Shown here piece by piece: positions 9,001 to 17,594 of a DNA stretch of 34,316 nt. Every line of letters begins with the position of its first letter. The stretch's first letter is position 1. The position numbers and the translations under genes were made by a program. Origin of the DNA: Paracoccaceae bacterium (GTDB taxonomy: Bacteria > Pseudomonadota > Alphaproteobacteria > Rhodobacterales > Rhodobacteraceae). Location of the stretch: positions 1 to 34,316 of the forward strand of contig JAUZRU010000108.1 in the NCBI GenBank assembly GCA_030950185.1, given 5' to 3'. The notes under the pieces were generated by a model, which was not told the DNA's origin, did not search any database, and saw nothing but the letters and a program-made list of their open reading frames with translations.

Positions 9001-11489
9001 TGCGCCGGCGCAACCGGCAACTCAATCGAGCGCTCTACCGGACGGCCGGAACCTTCCCTGAGACGCAGGATCGCGGTCAGGGAAAGCGGGCGCGACACAT
9101 CGCCCGCGCGGGGCATGGTCAGGCCAAAGCGCGCCTTTCCGTTCGCGTCGGTCTGCAAATTCCCTTTCGTATATTCCAGCCGGCCATTGAAAGGCCGGTC
9201 ATAGCGGCCAAAGCGATAGCCGGAAAATCCCTTCAGCCCCTTGGCCAGATGCAGCCTGGCTTCGGCCTCGATATTCAGCCCCGCGGCCGGGGCGCCATAC
9301 AGATAGCGCGCCGACAGGCCGATCACCGGGTTCTCGCCCGGGCGAACGGGGCGTTTGGGGGCATCGATGTCGAATTCCACCCGATCGGGCATCAGATCCT
9401 CGACAAGAAACTTGCCCGACGCCAATGGGGCCGCCTTGGGATCGGCATGCAGCTTGACCGTCCAGGTCCCGCGCATCGCGGCCTTTGGCAACGCCAACTC
9501 CAGGACATGCCCGCCGGCCCCCAGATCCGGCAGCTGCCGGCGCGTGAATTCAACCCCGTCGGGGCGGGTGATGATGGCGGTCAGCGCAAGCCCCTGCAAC
9601 GCCTCGGCACGGCTGTCGCGCACCAGCGCGGTCAGAAAGACCGTCTCGCCGGGGCGATAGGCGCCGCGCTCGGTCGTCATGAACACATCGATCGGCGGCG
9701 GAGACTTGCGCCCCGCAACCCCCCGGTCCGACAGGTCAAAAGCCGGGTCGGTCAGGTTGAGAAAGGCAAAATCGTCCTTCTGTTCGACAGTGATCATCTG
9801 CACCCTCTTGCCAGCCCTGCCCGCCAGCAGACCGGGCGCGAAATGGGCATAGCCCCTTGCGTCGGTCACCGCCTCGGCCAGAATGTCGTTATTGCGGGCG
9901 ATCAGCCTGACCCGCGCGCCGGCCGTGGCGGTTGCATCCCTGAGCGAACGCAGGAACACATGCAGCCCGTCACCGCCCTTCATGGTGGAAATCCCCAGAT
10001 CGGTAACAATGAACCACTGCGCGGCTGCGGCCCTGTCATACGGGTCGGCGCCGGGCACACGGGCGCGCATCACATAGACGCCGGGCTTGAAATCGCTGAT
10101 CACATCGCCAATGGGCAGCGCGGTCACGACCTCCTTGTTGAGCTGCATCTCGACCTTGCCGCGCCCGGACCAGACCTCTTCGCCCAGCGAGTTGACGATA
10201 TCCCTTTCATCCCAGGGCGACAGCGCCCGGCCGAAATATCCCTTGCGAAACGCCCTGACGAGGTTGCGGTCCACCACGCGGTGGATCTTGAGGTCCACTT
10301 CCGACAGGTTCACCGTCACGATCGGGATGGTCGCCGTCTTGCCCCGGGGCAGAACATAGGCCCGACCCACGAAATGCGCCGAGGGGTCGCGGTCACGGAC
10401 ATAGACCCTCAGAGTAATCGGCTTGACCAGCTTTTCGCCACTGGCCGCGGGCAGGCCGGGGCGGAACCGCAAGACATGGGTCTTGCCCCGGCTGACGCCT
10501 TCGATACACAGCTGCCGGCCCTGTGTCTCGACCGCAAGGCCGGGTTCGGGCAGTTGCACATAGTCGGCATAGTCCAGCCCCGCGCCAACGAGGTCTTCCG
10601 AGAAGGTCGCACAGATGCGCGGCAGGGCGGCATTGTTGTCCACCTGATGTTCGACCACGCGCAAGCCATAGAGCGCGACAAAGCCTGCGATCCTGGTGGC
10701 GGTTTTCTGGCTTGGGTATATTTCCTGCGCCAGTCGCAGAACGCTCAGGCCCAGCCTTCCGTCATTGCGTGCCGCCAGCGCATCGGCCAGATCGCGCAAG
10801 GCGGTCGCCTGCAGATCGGGCGCCGTGGAGCGCAGAAAGGCATTGATGGCCGCCGCGGTGCGAAGAAGTTTCAGGCGTTTCTTCTGTTTGTAGCTGCTCG
10901 CCTTGACCGCGCCCGCGATGCGGCCGAAAAACAGCCAGTGTTCGGGCGCATCGCTGACACCGACCGCCGCGCCGACCAGCTTGAGCGCCTTTTCCGCATC
11001 CTTGCTTGCTGTGGCCTTTGAGGCGGCAGCAAGAAAATCCTCGGCCTTCCACTGATTGGCCACATAGTTGCGCCCCATGTCGCGCGCCACCTTGCCCGCC
11101 TCTTTCAGATAGCGCGACGGCAGCAGGGAAAGCTGCGCAAGGCGTTGATCGCGGATCTGCAACACTTTCGGGTCGGTCGGGATGATCCGCGCGGAAACGG
11201 CCCCCTCGAAGGGGCTCATTTCACCGACACCCGATTTGGGAAAACAGGCGTTGCTTTTGAAATTATAGGTGAAGGCCTTGCACTGGTTGTCTTTCAGGCA
11301 GGATTTCAGGCAGCTGTCAAAGGTGGTCTCGAAGATCGGGGCCAGATCCTTGCCGGGGAAATCCATGTTGCGGATCAGCACTGCGCGCCGGTCCGGCACG
11401 ACGGGCTCGGCGGCAGAGGCAGCACGCGACCATCCGAAAAGGGACAGGACAAGATAAAGAACAAAAGGCCAATGGCGAGCAATAATCAT
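6006..11489 (-). CDS. yfhM: Alpha-2-macroglobulin family protein with N-terminal PAN domain
   Basis: A giant periplasmic protease-trap protein, about 1827 residues from the ATG at 11489. That start gives a clean signal peptide (MIIARHWPF, a hydrophobic core, then ASA before AEPVV). The frame remains open upstream to 11876, but this upstream part overlaps the divergent MsrC gene and has no secretion signal. A PAN/Apple-like module with spaced cysteines (FETTFDSCLKSCLKDNQCKAF) lies near residues 45-90. Macroglobulin MG domains follow, including PPIDVFMTTERGAYRPGETV. The thioester motif GCTEQ has Cys1378, Glu1380 and Gln1381, so the bait-and-trap covalent chemistry should be intact. An alpha-alpha toroid region and a C-terminal receptor-like domain complete it. 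It is co-transcribed with pbpC. Confidence 0.94.
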   Translation of the reverse strand: MIIARHWPFVLYLVLSLFGWSRAASAAEPVVPDRRAVLIRNMDFPGKDLAPIFETTFDSCLKSCLKDNQCKAFTYNFKSNACFPKSGVGEMSPFEGAVSARIIPTDPKVLQIRDQRLAQLSLLPSRYLKEAGKVARDMGRNYVANQWKAEDFLAAASKATASKDAEKALKLVGAAVGVSDAPEHWLFFGRIAGAVKASSYKQKKRLKLLRTAAAINAFLRSTAPDLQATALRDLADALAARNDGRLGLSVLRLAQEIYPSQKTATRIAGFVALYGLRVVEHQVDNNAALPRICATFSEDLVGAGLDYADYVQLPEPGLAVETQGRQLCIEGVSRGKTHVLRFRPGLPAASGEKLVKPITLRVYVRDRDPSAHFVGRAYVLPRGKTATIPIVTVNLSEVDLKIHRVVDRNLVRAFRKGYFGRALSPWDERDIVNSLGEEVWSGRGKVEMQLNKEVVTALPIGDVISDFKPGVYVMRARVPGADPYDRAAAAQWFIVTDLGISTMKGGDGLHVFLRSLRDATATAGARVRLIARNNDILAEAVTDARGYAHFAPGLLAGRAGKRVQMITVEQKDDFAFLNLTDPAFDLSDRGVAGRKSPPPIDVFMTTERGAYRPGETVFLTALVRDSRAEALQGLALTAIITRPDGVEFTRRQLPDLGAGGHVLELALPKAAMRGTWTVKLHADPKAAPLASGKFLVEDLMPDRVEFDIDAPKRPVRPGENPVIGLSARYLYGAPAAGLNIEAEARLHLAKGLKGFSGYRFGRYDRPFNGRLEYTKGNLQTDANGKARFGLTMPRAGDVSRPLSLTAILRLREGSGRPVERSIELPVAPAHMVIGIHPLFDGDLPEGTNAAFDVIAVGPDLEQQAMPAARWVLNRIRTRYQWYESYGQWNYEPVTTRIRVAGGEIAAGTRGPVRIEAPVDWGHYELRVETTGANPTISSTDFRAGWYASAASVNTPDALEIGLDKNKYRVGDTARLRLVPRSGGVALITVMSNHLIDMKTVKVVKGENLVDLDVTEDWGAGAYVTATVIRPMDMEAGHNPARAIGLNWAQVDPQDHRLKARLITAPEAAPRGPMRVRLKVDGVRPGETAYATIAAVDVGILNLTRFQVPDPDGHYFGQRRLGMQIRDMYGRLIDGTQGNPGQLRSGGDGALAERLQSPPPTEELVAYFSGPLTVGQDGTVETSFEMPEFNGTVRVMAVVWSKTGVGQASTDVLVRDPIVLTASLPRFLAPGDESRLLLEIAHATGPEGEVALDVSASGGLYLDKTALPASVRLAKGRPVRLSVPLVAPAMGNPEITVKLVTPDGRKLSKTLSLPTRDNDPEVAFSSQVTLGDGKTLTLSADVFNGLRPGTGRATLAVGPIARFDTPGLLAALDRYPYGCTEQITSKALPLLYFDQVANAMGLSGHRNVETRVRQAITEVLLNQSSRGSFGLWSPDSGDLWLDAYVSDFLSRARAKGYEVPDLAFKLAMQNLQNSVNYAGDFKKGGEGIAYALMVLAREGAANIGDLRYYADTRAAQFGTPLALAQLGAALAYYGDQKRADAMFRKAGRFLEQRRNAPEKALWRVDYGTDLRDTAAVLALAVEVGSEAIDQQALAARLGPDALAGRSRSTQENMWSLLAANALIEETPADAFLVNGRPAGGPVVQVLEAQTAGDRVVRVTNTSGKPAETALTIYGVPQTPVPAGGKGYRIERSYYDMEGKPLDISTLRLNQRMVVVLTVTPLQRIEARLMVNDPLPAGFEIDNPHLLRAGDIGALDWLGKAVKTRHVEFRADRFLAAVDWTKEKSFRLAYVVRAISPGQFHHPAASVEDMYRPEYRARTDAGQVVISER

Positions 11490-11585
11490 GACAACACCCC
11501 AAGACACAGATAAAAACAGGGGATATGGTCGCATGATGGTCCGATCATTGCAACTTGAGCTGTCAAACAAACCCCCGGGAACAGC

Positions 11586-12038
11586 ATGACCCATATCGAC
11601 TATGACGATCTCTCGCAGCGCCTGCGCGCCCTGTGCGCCGGCGAGACCGACCACGTCGCCCTGATGGCAAGCATCGCCTGCGAAGTTTTCCATGCTGACG
11701 ATCGGTTCGACTGGGTCGGTTTTTACCGCAATGTCGGCAATGAAACGCTGAAGATCGGCCCGTATCAGGGCGGGCATGGATGCCTGACAATCCCGTTTTC
11801 GCGCGGGGTCTGCGGGGCGGCGGCAAGAACTGGAAAGGTGCAGATCGTCGATAATGTCGATGCCTTTCCCGGCCATATCGCCTGTGCGTCAACCACGCGC
11901 TCCGAGCTGGTGATCCCCTTCAACGACCCCGGCGGCCATTTGATCGGCGTGCTTGATATCGACAGCAACCAGCCGGCGGCTTTTGATGCGCAGGACGCCC
12001 AGCGCCTGCAGGGCCTGCTTGACGAAATTTTTGCCTGA
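11586..12038 (+). CDS. msrC: Free methionine-(R)-sulfoxide reductase (GAF domain)
   Basis: A 150-residue single GAF-domain enzyme that reduces free methionine-R-sulfoxide in the cytoplasm and thereby repairs oxidised methionine. Three cysteines, Cys66, Cys76 and Cys100, have exactly the spacing (10 and 24) of E. coli fRMsr Cys84, Cys94 and Cys118, which form the active site. Family motifs FDWVGFYR, GPYQGGHGCLTIPF and GVCGAAARTG are present, together with RSELVIPF and GVLDIDS near the end. It is divergent from the alpha-2-macroglobulin gene across a 96-base gap where I could not define a good promoter. It ends 36 bases before the convergent PIN gene. Confidence 0.93.
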   Translation: MTHIDYDDLSQRLRALCAGETDHVALMASIACEVFHADDRFDWVGFYRNVGNETLKIGPYQGGHGCLTIPFSRGVCGAAARTGKVQIVDNVDAFPGHIACASTTRSELVIPFNDPGGHLIGVLDIDSNQPAAFDAQDAQRLQGLLDEIFA

Positions 12039-12074
12039 ACGAAATTTTCCCGAACACGGGGGGCACCGGATCGC

Positions 12075-12623
12075 TCATCCGGCGGCCTGCAACGCCTTGC
12101 CCAGACGCGGCAGGCGCGCGCGTTTCAGCAGGGCGCGTATGGGCTGTGGGGCTCCAGACAGTTCTTCGGCCCTTTGGCGCACCGCTTCGCAGGTATCGCG
12201 CACAATCCCCGGCTGTACCGCCAGCAGTTCCATTGCAAACATGTCGGGATCCAGCCGACGGATACCGTGGCGGGCCAGCACGCGCGAGGGGAAATCGCGG
12301 CGGTTGAAGGTCAGCAGCCCGTCGGCGTGCCCCGTGATGGCGGCGGCCAGAACATGGCGGTCATTGATGTCGGGCAGGTTCAGGCTGGCCTCCAGCGTGG
12401 CGTCGGCGGCAATCTCACTTTCCGGCCAGCGGTGCCGCAACAGCGCGATTTCGGCGCGCGCAACGTCCTGCTGATCCGGCAGGTTGCGGGCAACCGCGCG
12501 CGCCCATTCCTCAAGGATACGCGCCGACCACAGCGGCACGAAACAACCACGCCCGGCGCAGCCCAGCAAGATTTCGCGTGTTACCGTAGGATACAGGACG
12601 CAGGCATCCATCAACACCCGCAT
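12075..12623 (-). CDS. PIN-domain protein (RSP_2648-like)
   Basis: A 182-residue PIN-fold putative ribonuclease. The first strand MRVLMDACVLYP carries the invariant Asp6, a central acidic stretch SLNLPDINDRHVLAAAI supplies further metal ligands, and GLLTFNRRDFP is the usual later strand. This family is found widely in Rhodobacterales as a chromosomal gene. Its ATG shares one base with the TGA of the upstream rlmI gene, indicating translational coupling to an rRNA methyltransferase. No antitoxin gene of the usual size is seen next to it, so a classical VapBC toxin role is not supported. The RNA target is unknown. Confidence 0.85.
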   Translation of the reverse strand: MRVLMDACVLYPTVTREILLGCAGRGCFVPLWSARILEEWARAVARNLPDQQDVARAEIALLRHRWPESEIAADATLEASLNLPDINDRHVLAAAITGHADGLLTFNRRDFPSRVLARHGIRRLDPDMFAMELLAVQPGIVRDTCEAVRQRAEELSGAPQPIRALLKRARLPRLGKALQAAG

Positions 12624-13822
12624 CAGTCAAGCCGGAAGAACAGCGCCTTGAGATACCCCGATTCCGCCAGATGCGGATGCTGCGGGTGGTCGGGGCCGGC
12701 GCTGCCCGAATGGATCAGCTGCGCCTGCCGCCCGGCGCGCCCGATACCGCGCACCGAGGCCGCCTTGAATCGGGCGGGATCAACCGCGTGCGAGCAGGAA
12801 CACAGCACCAGATAGCCACCGCGCGAAACCAGCCCCGCACCAAGACGCGCAACCCGTTCATAGGCACGCAGACCCGCCTCGAGTGCCGGTTTGGCCGGGG
12901 CAAAGGCAGGCGGGTCGCAAACGACAAGGCCGTAATCCCTGCCCTCTGATGCAAGCGACGACATGATTTCGAACGCATCGCCGCGGATGGTGGCAAACTG
13001 GCCTGCAAAACCCGATACCTCGGCCCCGTGCACCGCAAGGTCAAGCGCACTGGCAGACGCATCGACAACATCGGCACAGCGCGCGCCACCTGCCAGCGCC
13101 GCAAGGGCAAAGCCGCCCACATGGGAAAAGACGTCCAGAACGCTGGCATCGCGCGCCAGCCGCGCGGCAAAGGCATGATTGTCGCGCTGGTCAAAGAACA
13201 GCCCGGTTTTCTGCCCTTTCAGGAGATCGGCAAAATAGGTGGCGCCGTTCATCTGCACGGGAACCGGGGCGTCAAGCTGGCCCCGCACGACCGCAAGTTC
13301 CTCGGCCAGACCTTCCAGCTTGCGCGCCCGCCCCATGCCGTTCTTGACGATGGTCGAAATGCCGGCCACCTCGGTCACGGCGGCGACAAGATCATCAAAC
13401 ATCGCCTCTGCCCATGCCGCGTTGGGCTGGATGGCGGCAACATCGCCGAAACGGTCGATCACCACGCCGGGCAGGCCGTCGGCCTCGGCATGGACAAGGC
13501 GGTAGAAGGGGCTGTCATACAGCCGCTCGCGCAGCTCCAGCGCGCGCTGGATACGTGCGCGCAGCCAGTCGCGGGCGATCTCTGCGTCAAGGTCGCGATC
13601 AAGCATCCGGCAGACGATACGGGATTCGGCGTTGAAGGCGCACAGGCCCAGGCGTTCGCCATCATTGGCGTGCAGCTCAATGATCGAACCGGCCGGGATC
13701 TTGCGCGCGCGGCGGTCAAGCACCACCTCGTCGGCAAAGACCCAGGGCGCGCCGAAACGCACCCTCTGGGGCGATTTGTTGGGACGCATGCGAATGACGG
13801 GGCGGGGGGTCTGGTTGCTCAT
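12623..13822 (-). CDS. rlmI: Class I SAM-dependent rRNA methyltransferase (RlmI/YccW type)
   Basis: A 399-residue 5-methylcytosine rRNA methyltransferase; the E. coli homologue modifies C1962 of 23S rRNA. An N-terminal PUA domain begins with RFGAPWVFADEV and GSIIELHANDGERLG. The FFDQRDNHAFAARLA segment follows, then the SAM-binding motif DVFSHVGGFALAALAGGA. The catalytic region is LVVCDPPAFAPAK, and LVLCSCSHAVDP contains the Cys pair typical of m5C enzymes. It is 41 bases downstream of soxG on the same strand, so it may be in the tail of that transcript, and it is coupled to the PIN gene. Exact target site is by homology only. Confidence 0.9.
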   Translation of the reverse strand: MSNQTPRPVIRMRPNKSPQRVRFGAPWVFADEVVLDRRARKIPAGSIIELHANDGERLGLCAFNAESRIVCRMLDRDLDAEIARDWLRARIQRALELRERLYDSPFYRLVHAEADGLPGVVIDRFGDVAAIQPNAAWAEAMFDDLVAAVTEVAGISTIVKNGMGRARKLEGLAEELAVVRGQLDAPVPVQMNGATYFADLLKGQKTGLFFDQRDNHAFAARLARDASVLDVFSHVGGFALAALAGGARCADVVDASASALDLAVHGAEVSGFAGQFATIRGDAFEIMSSLASEGRDYGLVVCDPPAFAPAKPALEAGLRAYERVARLGAGLVSRGGYLVLCSCSHAVDPARFKAASVRGIGRAGRQAQLIHSGSAGPDHPQHPHLAESGYLKALFFRLD

Positions 13823-13863
13823 GCCCCCCTGTAGCGTGGTTTCGCGGCGATCTCAATGCGCAG

Positions 13864-14436
13864 TCAGACGGCAAGAAACCCCGGCAGGCCGTCCCGGGCG
13901 GCGGCCACACACAGCCAGTCGAACATGTAATCGCCCACCGAGCGGAAACAGACCAGATGCAAGGTCTGGGCGTCGCTCAGCCACCAGGCCGCGGCCACCT
14001 GCCCGATGCGCGAGCGGCGGAATTCGCCCACCGGCAGCGCGTCGGGGGCCATGTCGGCGGGGCTGCCCTTGGCGATGACCTCGCGCACGCCGTGGCCTGC
14101 CAGGGTGAACAGGGCGCGGGCGTCCGACACATCCACCGCCAGGTGGTGCCCGCCGGCAAGCGCCTTGTCCAGCCTGTCAACGGCAACGGGGGCACGGTCA
14201 TGATCCATGAACAACAGCAGCTCGTCCGGCGACATCCAGGCAACCGCGCCGCGCTTGCCGCTGCGGATGCGGCGCTGTGCGGGCATGGCCAGGCCGACCG
14301 CCCCCTTGACCGCCGCTGCCATTTCCGCCGCATCAAGATCGCCGCGCAGGGTTATCATGCCCACAGGGGCGTGACGCGCAACCATAACCGCCCCCTGAAA
14401 GCTTTGCAGCGGCTTGGGCATCCATGGCTCAGACAT
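13864..14436 (-). CDS. soxG: Sarcosine oxidase gamma subunit
   Basis: A 190-residue small structural subunit of heterotetrameric sarcosine oxidase, related in fold to the C-terminal folate domain of the alpha subunit. Recognised by MVARHAPVGMITLRGDL, the GAVAWMSPDELLLF segment (usually WLGPDEWLL in relatives) and the SDAQTLHLVCFRSVGDYMFDWL end. The start chosen is the ATG at 14436, which has GGAGAG seven bases upstream. An in-frame ATG at 14460 is less favoured. The gene overlaps the end of soxA by eight bases, as expected for stoichiometric expression. It is the last gene of soxBDAG. Confidence 0.92.
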   Translation of the reverse strand: MSEPWMPKPLQSFQGAVMVARHAPVGMITLRGDLDAAEMAAAVKGAVGLAMPAQRRIRSGKRGAVAWMSPDELLLFMDHDRAPVAVDRLDKALAGGHHLAVDVSDARALFTLAGHGVREVIAKGSPADMAPDALPVGEFRRSRIGQVAAAWWLSDAQTLHLVCFRSVGDYMFDWLCVAAARDGLPGFLAV

Positions 14437-17400
14437 TCTGCCGCTCTCCTTCCTTGTCATAGAATACGGGCTCGACCACCCGCGCCCGGATCACCCGCCC
14501 GCCCTCAAGCGGGAAGGTCAGCGTATCACCCATGCGCCGGTTGCCGCCGCGGATCAGCGCCATGGCGATGGAATGGCCAAGGGTTGGCGAAAAATAGCTG
14601 GAGGTCACATGCCCGATCATGTTTTCCATGCCGTTTTCACGCCGCCCGCCCTCGACCGCATGGGCGCCGGTCGGCAGCACGTCATCGGGATTCTCGGTCA
14701 GCAGGCCGACAAGCTGCTTGCGGTCGTCGCTCTGCATGTGGGGGCGCTCCATCCCGCGCTTGCCCAGGAAATCGGGTTTTTTCCGTGACACCGCCCAGCC
14801 GAGATTCAGATCCTGCGGAATGACGGTGCCGTCGGTTTCGTCGCCCACCATGATGAACCCCTTTTCGGCCCGCATCACATGCAGCGCCTCGGTGCCATAG
14901 GGCTGCACGCCGTGGCTTTTGCCCGCCTCCAGCGCCGCGCGCCAGAATTCCAGTGCCCGGCTGGCGGGCATGGCGACCTCGAAGGACAGCTCGCCCGAAA
15001 ACGAGATCCGGTAGATGCGCGCGGGGATGCCGGCGATATTCCCCTCGGCCCAGCCCATGAAGGGCAGCGCCTCGGCCGACAAGTCGAGATCGGTTCCCAT
15101 GTCGGCCAGCAGCTTGCGCGCATTCGGGCCGACAACGGCGATCTGGCCGAATTGCTCGGTCACATTGGCGACGAAAACCTGCCAGTCCCACCATTCGGTC
15201 TGAAGCCATTCCTCCATCCAGGCATGGACATGATCCGCCCCGCCCGAGGTGGTGTGGCACAGGAATGTATCGTCAGACAGCCGCACGACCACGCCATCGT
15301 CGAACAGAAAGCCGTTCTCGTTGCACATCAGCCCGTAACGGCAGCGCCCGACCTTCAGCGTGGACATCATGTTGGTATAAAGCATGTCCATGAAACGCGC
15401 GGCATCCCTCCCCTTGACGATGATCTTGCCCAGGGTCGAGGCATCCAGCAGCCCCACATTGCGCCGGGTGTTCAGGATCTCGCGCGTGACCGCCTGTTCC
15501 ACGCTTTCGCCCGCCCGCCTGAGGCAATAGGGCCGGCGCCACCCGCCGACAGGTTCCCAATGGGCGCCGTTTTCGGCCAGCCAGTCGTGGATCGGCGTCT
15601 TGCGCAGGGGCTGGAACAGGGGGCCGCGATTCATGCCCGCAATGGCGCCGAAACTGATCGGCTGCCAGGGCGGGCGAAAGGTGGTGGTGCCGACCTGCGG
15701 GATCTCGCGCCCCAGGCTGTCGGCCAGCACTGCCAGCCCGTTGATGTTGGACAGCTTGCCCTGATCCGAGGCCATGCCCAGCGTGGTATAGCGTTTGGTG
15801 TGTTCGACGCTTTCATAGCCCTCCTGCGCGGCAAGGCGCACGTCTGAAACCTTGACGTCGTTCTGATAGTCGAGAAAGGCCTTTTCCTGCAGATGCGCGC
15901 CTGCCCCCTGCGGCATCATCCAGACCGGCTGAACGGGGGCGTGTTCCTCGGGGGCCGCGGTCGGGGCCTTGCCGCCCTTGCCCTTGTCCTTGTGGCCAAG
16001 CTCAAGGGCTGCGCGCCTGCCCGCGTCAAAGGCATCATCCAGGGCGGATGCTGTATCCAGATGCCCGTTTGCCGTGCCCGCCGAGATCACGAAGCCGCTG
16101 CCATCGGCGCCAAGCGGTGGGCGCGCGGGGTCGGGGCGGAACAGGGCCTGTTCTGCATCCCAACGCAGCTTGCCGCCGCAATGGGACCACAGATGAACCA
16201 CCGGCGACCAGCCGCCCGACATGGCCACCGCATCGCAGGGAATATGGCCAAGCGGGGCGCCCTCGCCCGCATGCAGGCACAGGGTGACGCCGCGCACGCG
16301 CTTGCCGCCATCCACCCGCGCAATGGCCCGGCCACGCTCGACGCGGATGCCGCGTTCGCGGGCGGCGGCGATCAGGGGGCTGTCGGCGTCGGTTCGGGCG
16401 TCGATGATCGCGGGCACGATCAGCCCCGCGTCATGCAGCGCGATCGCCGTGCGATAGGCGTCGTCGTTATTGGTGACGATCACGGTGCGGTCGCCGATGC
16501 TGACCCCCCAGTTCAGCAGATAGTCGCGCACGGCCCCGGCCAGCATCACGCCGGGGATATCGTTGCCGGCAAATGGCAGGGGGCGCTCGATGGCGCCGGC
16601 GGCGTTGATGATGCGCCCTGCCCTGATCCTCCACAGGCGGTGGCGCGGCCCCGGCATGTCGGGGGCGTGGTCGGTCAGCCGCTCGTAAGCCAGCGCATAA
16701 CCGTGGTCATAGACCCCAGCCCCCATCATGCGGGTGCGCAGGGTGACGTTTTCCATCTGCGCCAACTCTTTCAGGGCGGCACTGATCCAGCCTTCGGCCG
16801 GCTGGCCGTCGATTTCTGCGTCATCGACTGGCGCGCGACCGCCCCAATGGGCGGTCTGCTCGATCAGCAGCACGCGCGCGCCTGTGCTCCCCGCGGCCAG
16901 TGCAGCGGTCAGCCCCGAGACGCCGCCCCCCACCACCAGCACATCGACGTGGATGTGGAAATGCTCGTAATCATCGGGGTCGCTCTGTCGCGGCGGCCTG
17001 CCAAGGCCCGCCGCACGGCGGATGACCGGCTCGAACAGCTTTTCCCAGGCTGCGCGCGGAAACATGAAGGTCTTGTAGTAAAAGCCCGCGGGAAAGAACG
17101 CCGTCAGCGCCTGATTCACCGCGCCTATGTCGAATTCCAGGCTGGGCCAGTGGTTCTGGCTGCTGGCGGTGAGGCCGGCAAACAGCTCGGTCGTGGTGGC
17201 GCGCTGGTTGGGCTCGAAGCCTGCGCCGGTGCCGAGGCCGACCAGGGCGTTGGGCTCTTCCGGGCCGGCGGCGACGGGGCCGCGCGGGCGGTGATACTTG
17301 TAGGACCGGCCCAGCAGCATCTGCCCGTTGGCCAGCAGGGCCGAGGCCAGCGTATCGCCCGCAAACCCGCGCAGGCGCGCGCCGTTGAAGGTGAATTCCA

Positions 17401-17452
17401 GCGGGGCCGAACGGTCGATCAGGCGGCCGAGCGCAGGGTGACGAGTGCTCAT
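14429..17452 (-). CDS. soxA: Sarcosine oxidase alpha subunit
   Basis: A 1007-residue subunit of cytoplasmic sarcosine oxidase. The N-terminus (IDRSAPLEFTFNGARLRGFAGDTLASALLANG region, residues 12-43) is a 2Fe-2S-ferredoxin-like domain. It is followed by a dinucleotide-binding domain with VLVVGGGVSGLTAALAAGS, which holds NAD+ in characterised enzymes. The C-terminal 380 residues are a GcvT-like aminomethyltransferase fold that binds tetrahydrofolate, seen in TLGKIIVKGRDAARFMDMLY and MNENGFLFDDGVVVRL-like segments. This is where the formaldehyde unit from sarcosine becomes 5,10-methylene-THF. It follows soxD after a 142-base spacer with a hairpin and overlaps soxG. Confidence 0.97.
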   Translation of the reverse strand: MSTRHPALGRLIDRSAPLEFTFNGARLRGFAGDTLASALLANGQMLLGRSYKYHRPRGPVAAGPEEPNALVGLGTGAGFEPNQRATTTELFAGLTASSQNHWPSLEFDIGAVNQALTAFFPAGFYYKTFMFPRAAWEKLFEPVIRRAAGLGRPPRQSDPDDYEHFHIHVDVLVVGGGVSGLTAALAAGSTGARVLLIEQTAHWGGRAPVDDAEIDGQPAEGWISAALKELAQMENVTLRTRMMGAGVYDHGYALAYERLTDHAPDMPGPRHRLWRIRAGRIINAAGAIERPLPFAGNDIPGVMLAGAVRDYLLNWGVSIGDRTVIVTNNDDAYRTAIALHDAGLIVPAIIDARTDADSPLIAAARERGIRVERGRAIARVDGGKRVRGVTLCLHAGEGAPLGHIPCDAVAMSGGWSPVVHLWSHCGGKLRWDAEQALFRPDPARPPLGADGSGFVISAGTANGHLDTASALDDAFDAGRRAALELGHKDKGKGGKAPTAAPEEHAPVQPVWMMPQGAGAHLQEKAFLDYQNDVKVSDVRLAAQEGYESVEHTKRYTTLGMASDQGKLSNINGLAVLADSLGREIPQVGTTTFRPPWQPISFGAIAGMNRGPLFQPLRKTPIHDWLAENGAHWEPVGGWRRPYCLRRAGESVEQAVTREILNTRRNVGLLDASTLGKIIVKGRDAARFMDMLYTNMMSTLKVGRCRYGLMCNENGFLFDDGVVVRLSDDTFLCHTTSGGADHVHAWMEEWLQTEWWDWQVFVANVTEQFGQIAVVGPNARKLLADMGTDLDLSAEALPFMGWAEGNIAGIPARIYRISFSGELSFEVAMPASRALEFWRAALEAGKSHGVQPYGTEALHVMRAEKGFIMVGDETDGTVIPQDLNLGWAVSRKKPDFLGKRGMERPHMQSDDRKQLVGLLTENPDDVLPTGAHAVEGGRRENGMENMIGHVTSSYFSPTLGHSIAMALIRGGNRRMGDTLTFPLEGGRVIRARVVEPVFYDKEGERQNV

Positions 17453-17503
17453 GGCGTGGCCTCACTGGCAAATGAAAGGCCCGCCCGGAACGAAGTTTCG
17501 GGC

Positions 17504-17533
17504 AGCGCCCGCCCCGCCCCCCAGGCGGGCGCT
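17504..17533. repeat. Intercistronic hairpin between soxD and soxA
   Basis: Perfect 10-base arms AGCGCCCGCC (17504-17513) and GGCGGGCGCT (17524-17533) flank a 10-base loop. They lie in the 142-base gap between the soxD stop and the soxA start. No T-run follows in the direction of transcription, so an attenuator, RNA-processing or stability element is more likely than a terminator. It could also be one copy of a dispersed REP-like repeat. Confidence 0.6.
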
Positions 17534-17594
17534 ATCGCGCCTCCCTCGGGGCTGGCGCTGGTCAGGCGATATGGCCGGGCGTGTCGATTGTTCC

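Noticed and set aside
11561-11566. TTGACA on the minus strand upstream of the alpha-2-macroglobulin gene as a -35 box
   Set aside because: No -10-like hexamer occurs at 15-19 bases spacing.
11490-11876. An upstream extension of the alpha-2-macroglobulin gene by 129 residues
   Set aside because: It overlaps the divergent MsrC gene and would bury the signal peptide; the ATG at 11489 gives a normal secreted start.
12039-12074. CCCG-AACA-CGGG stem between msrC and the PIN gene
   Set aside because: A four-base stem without a T-run is expected by chance in this composition.
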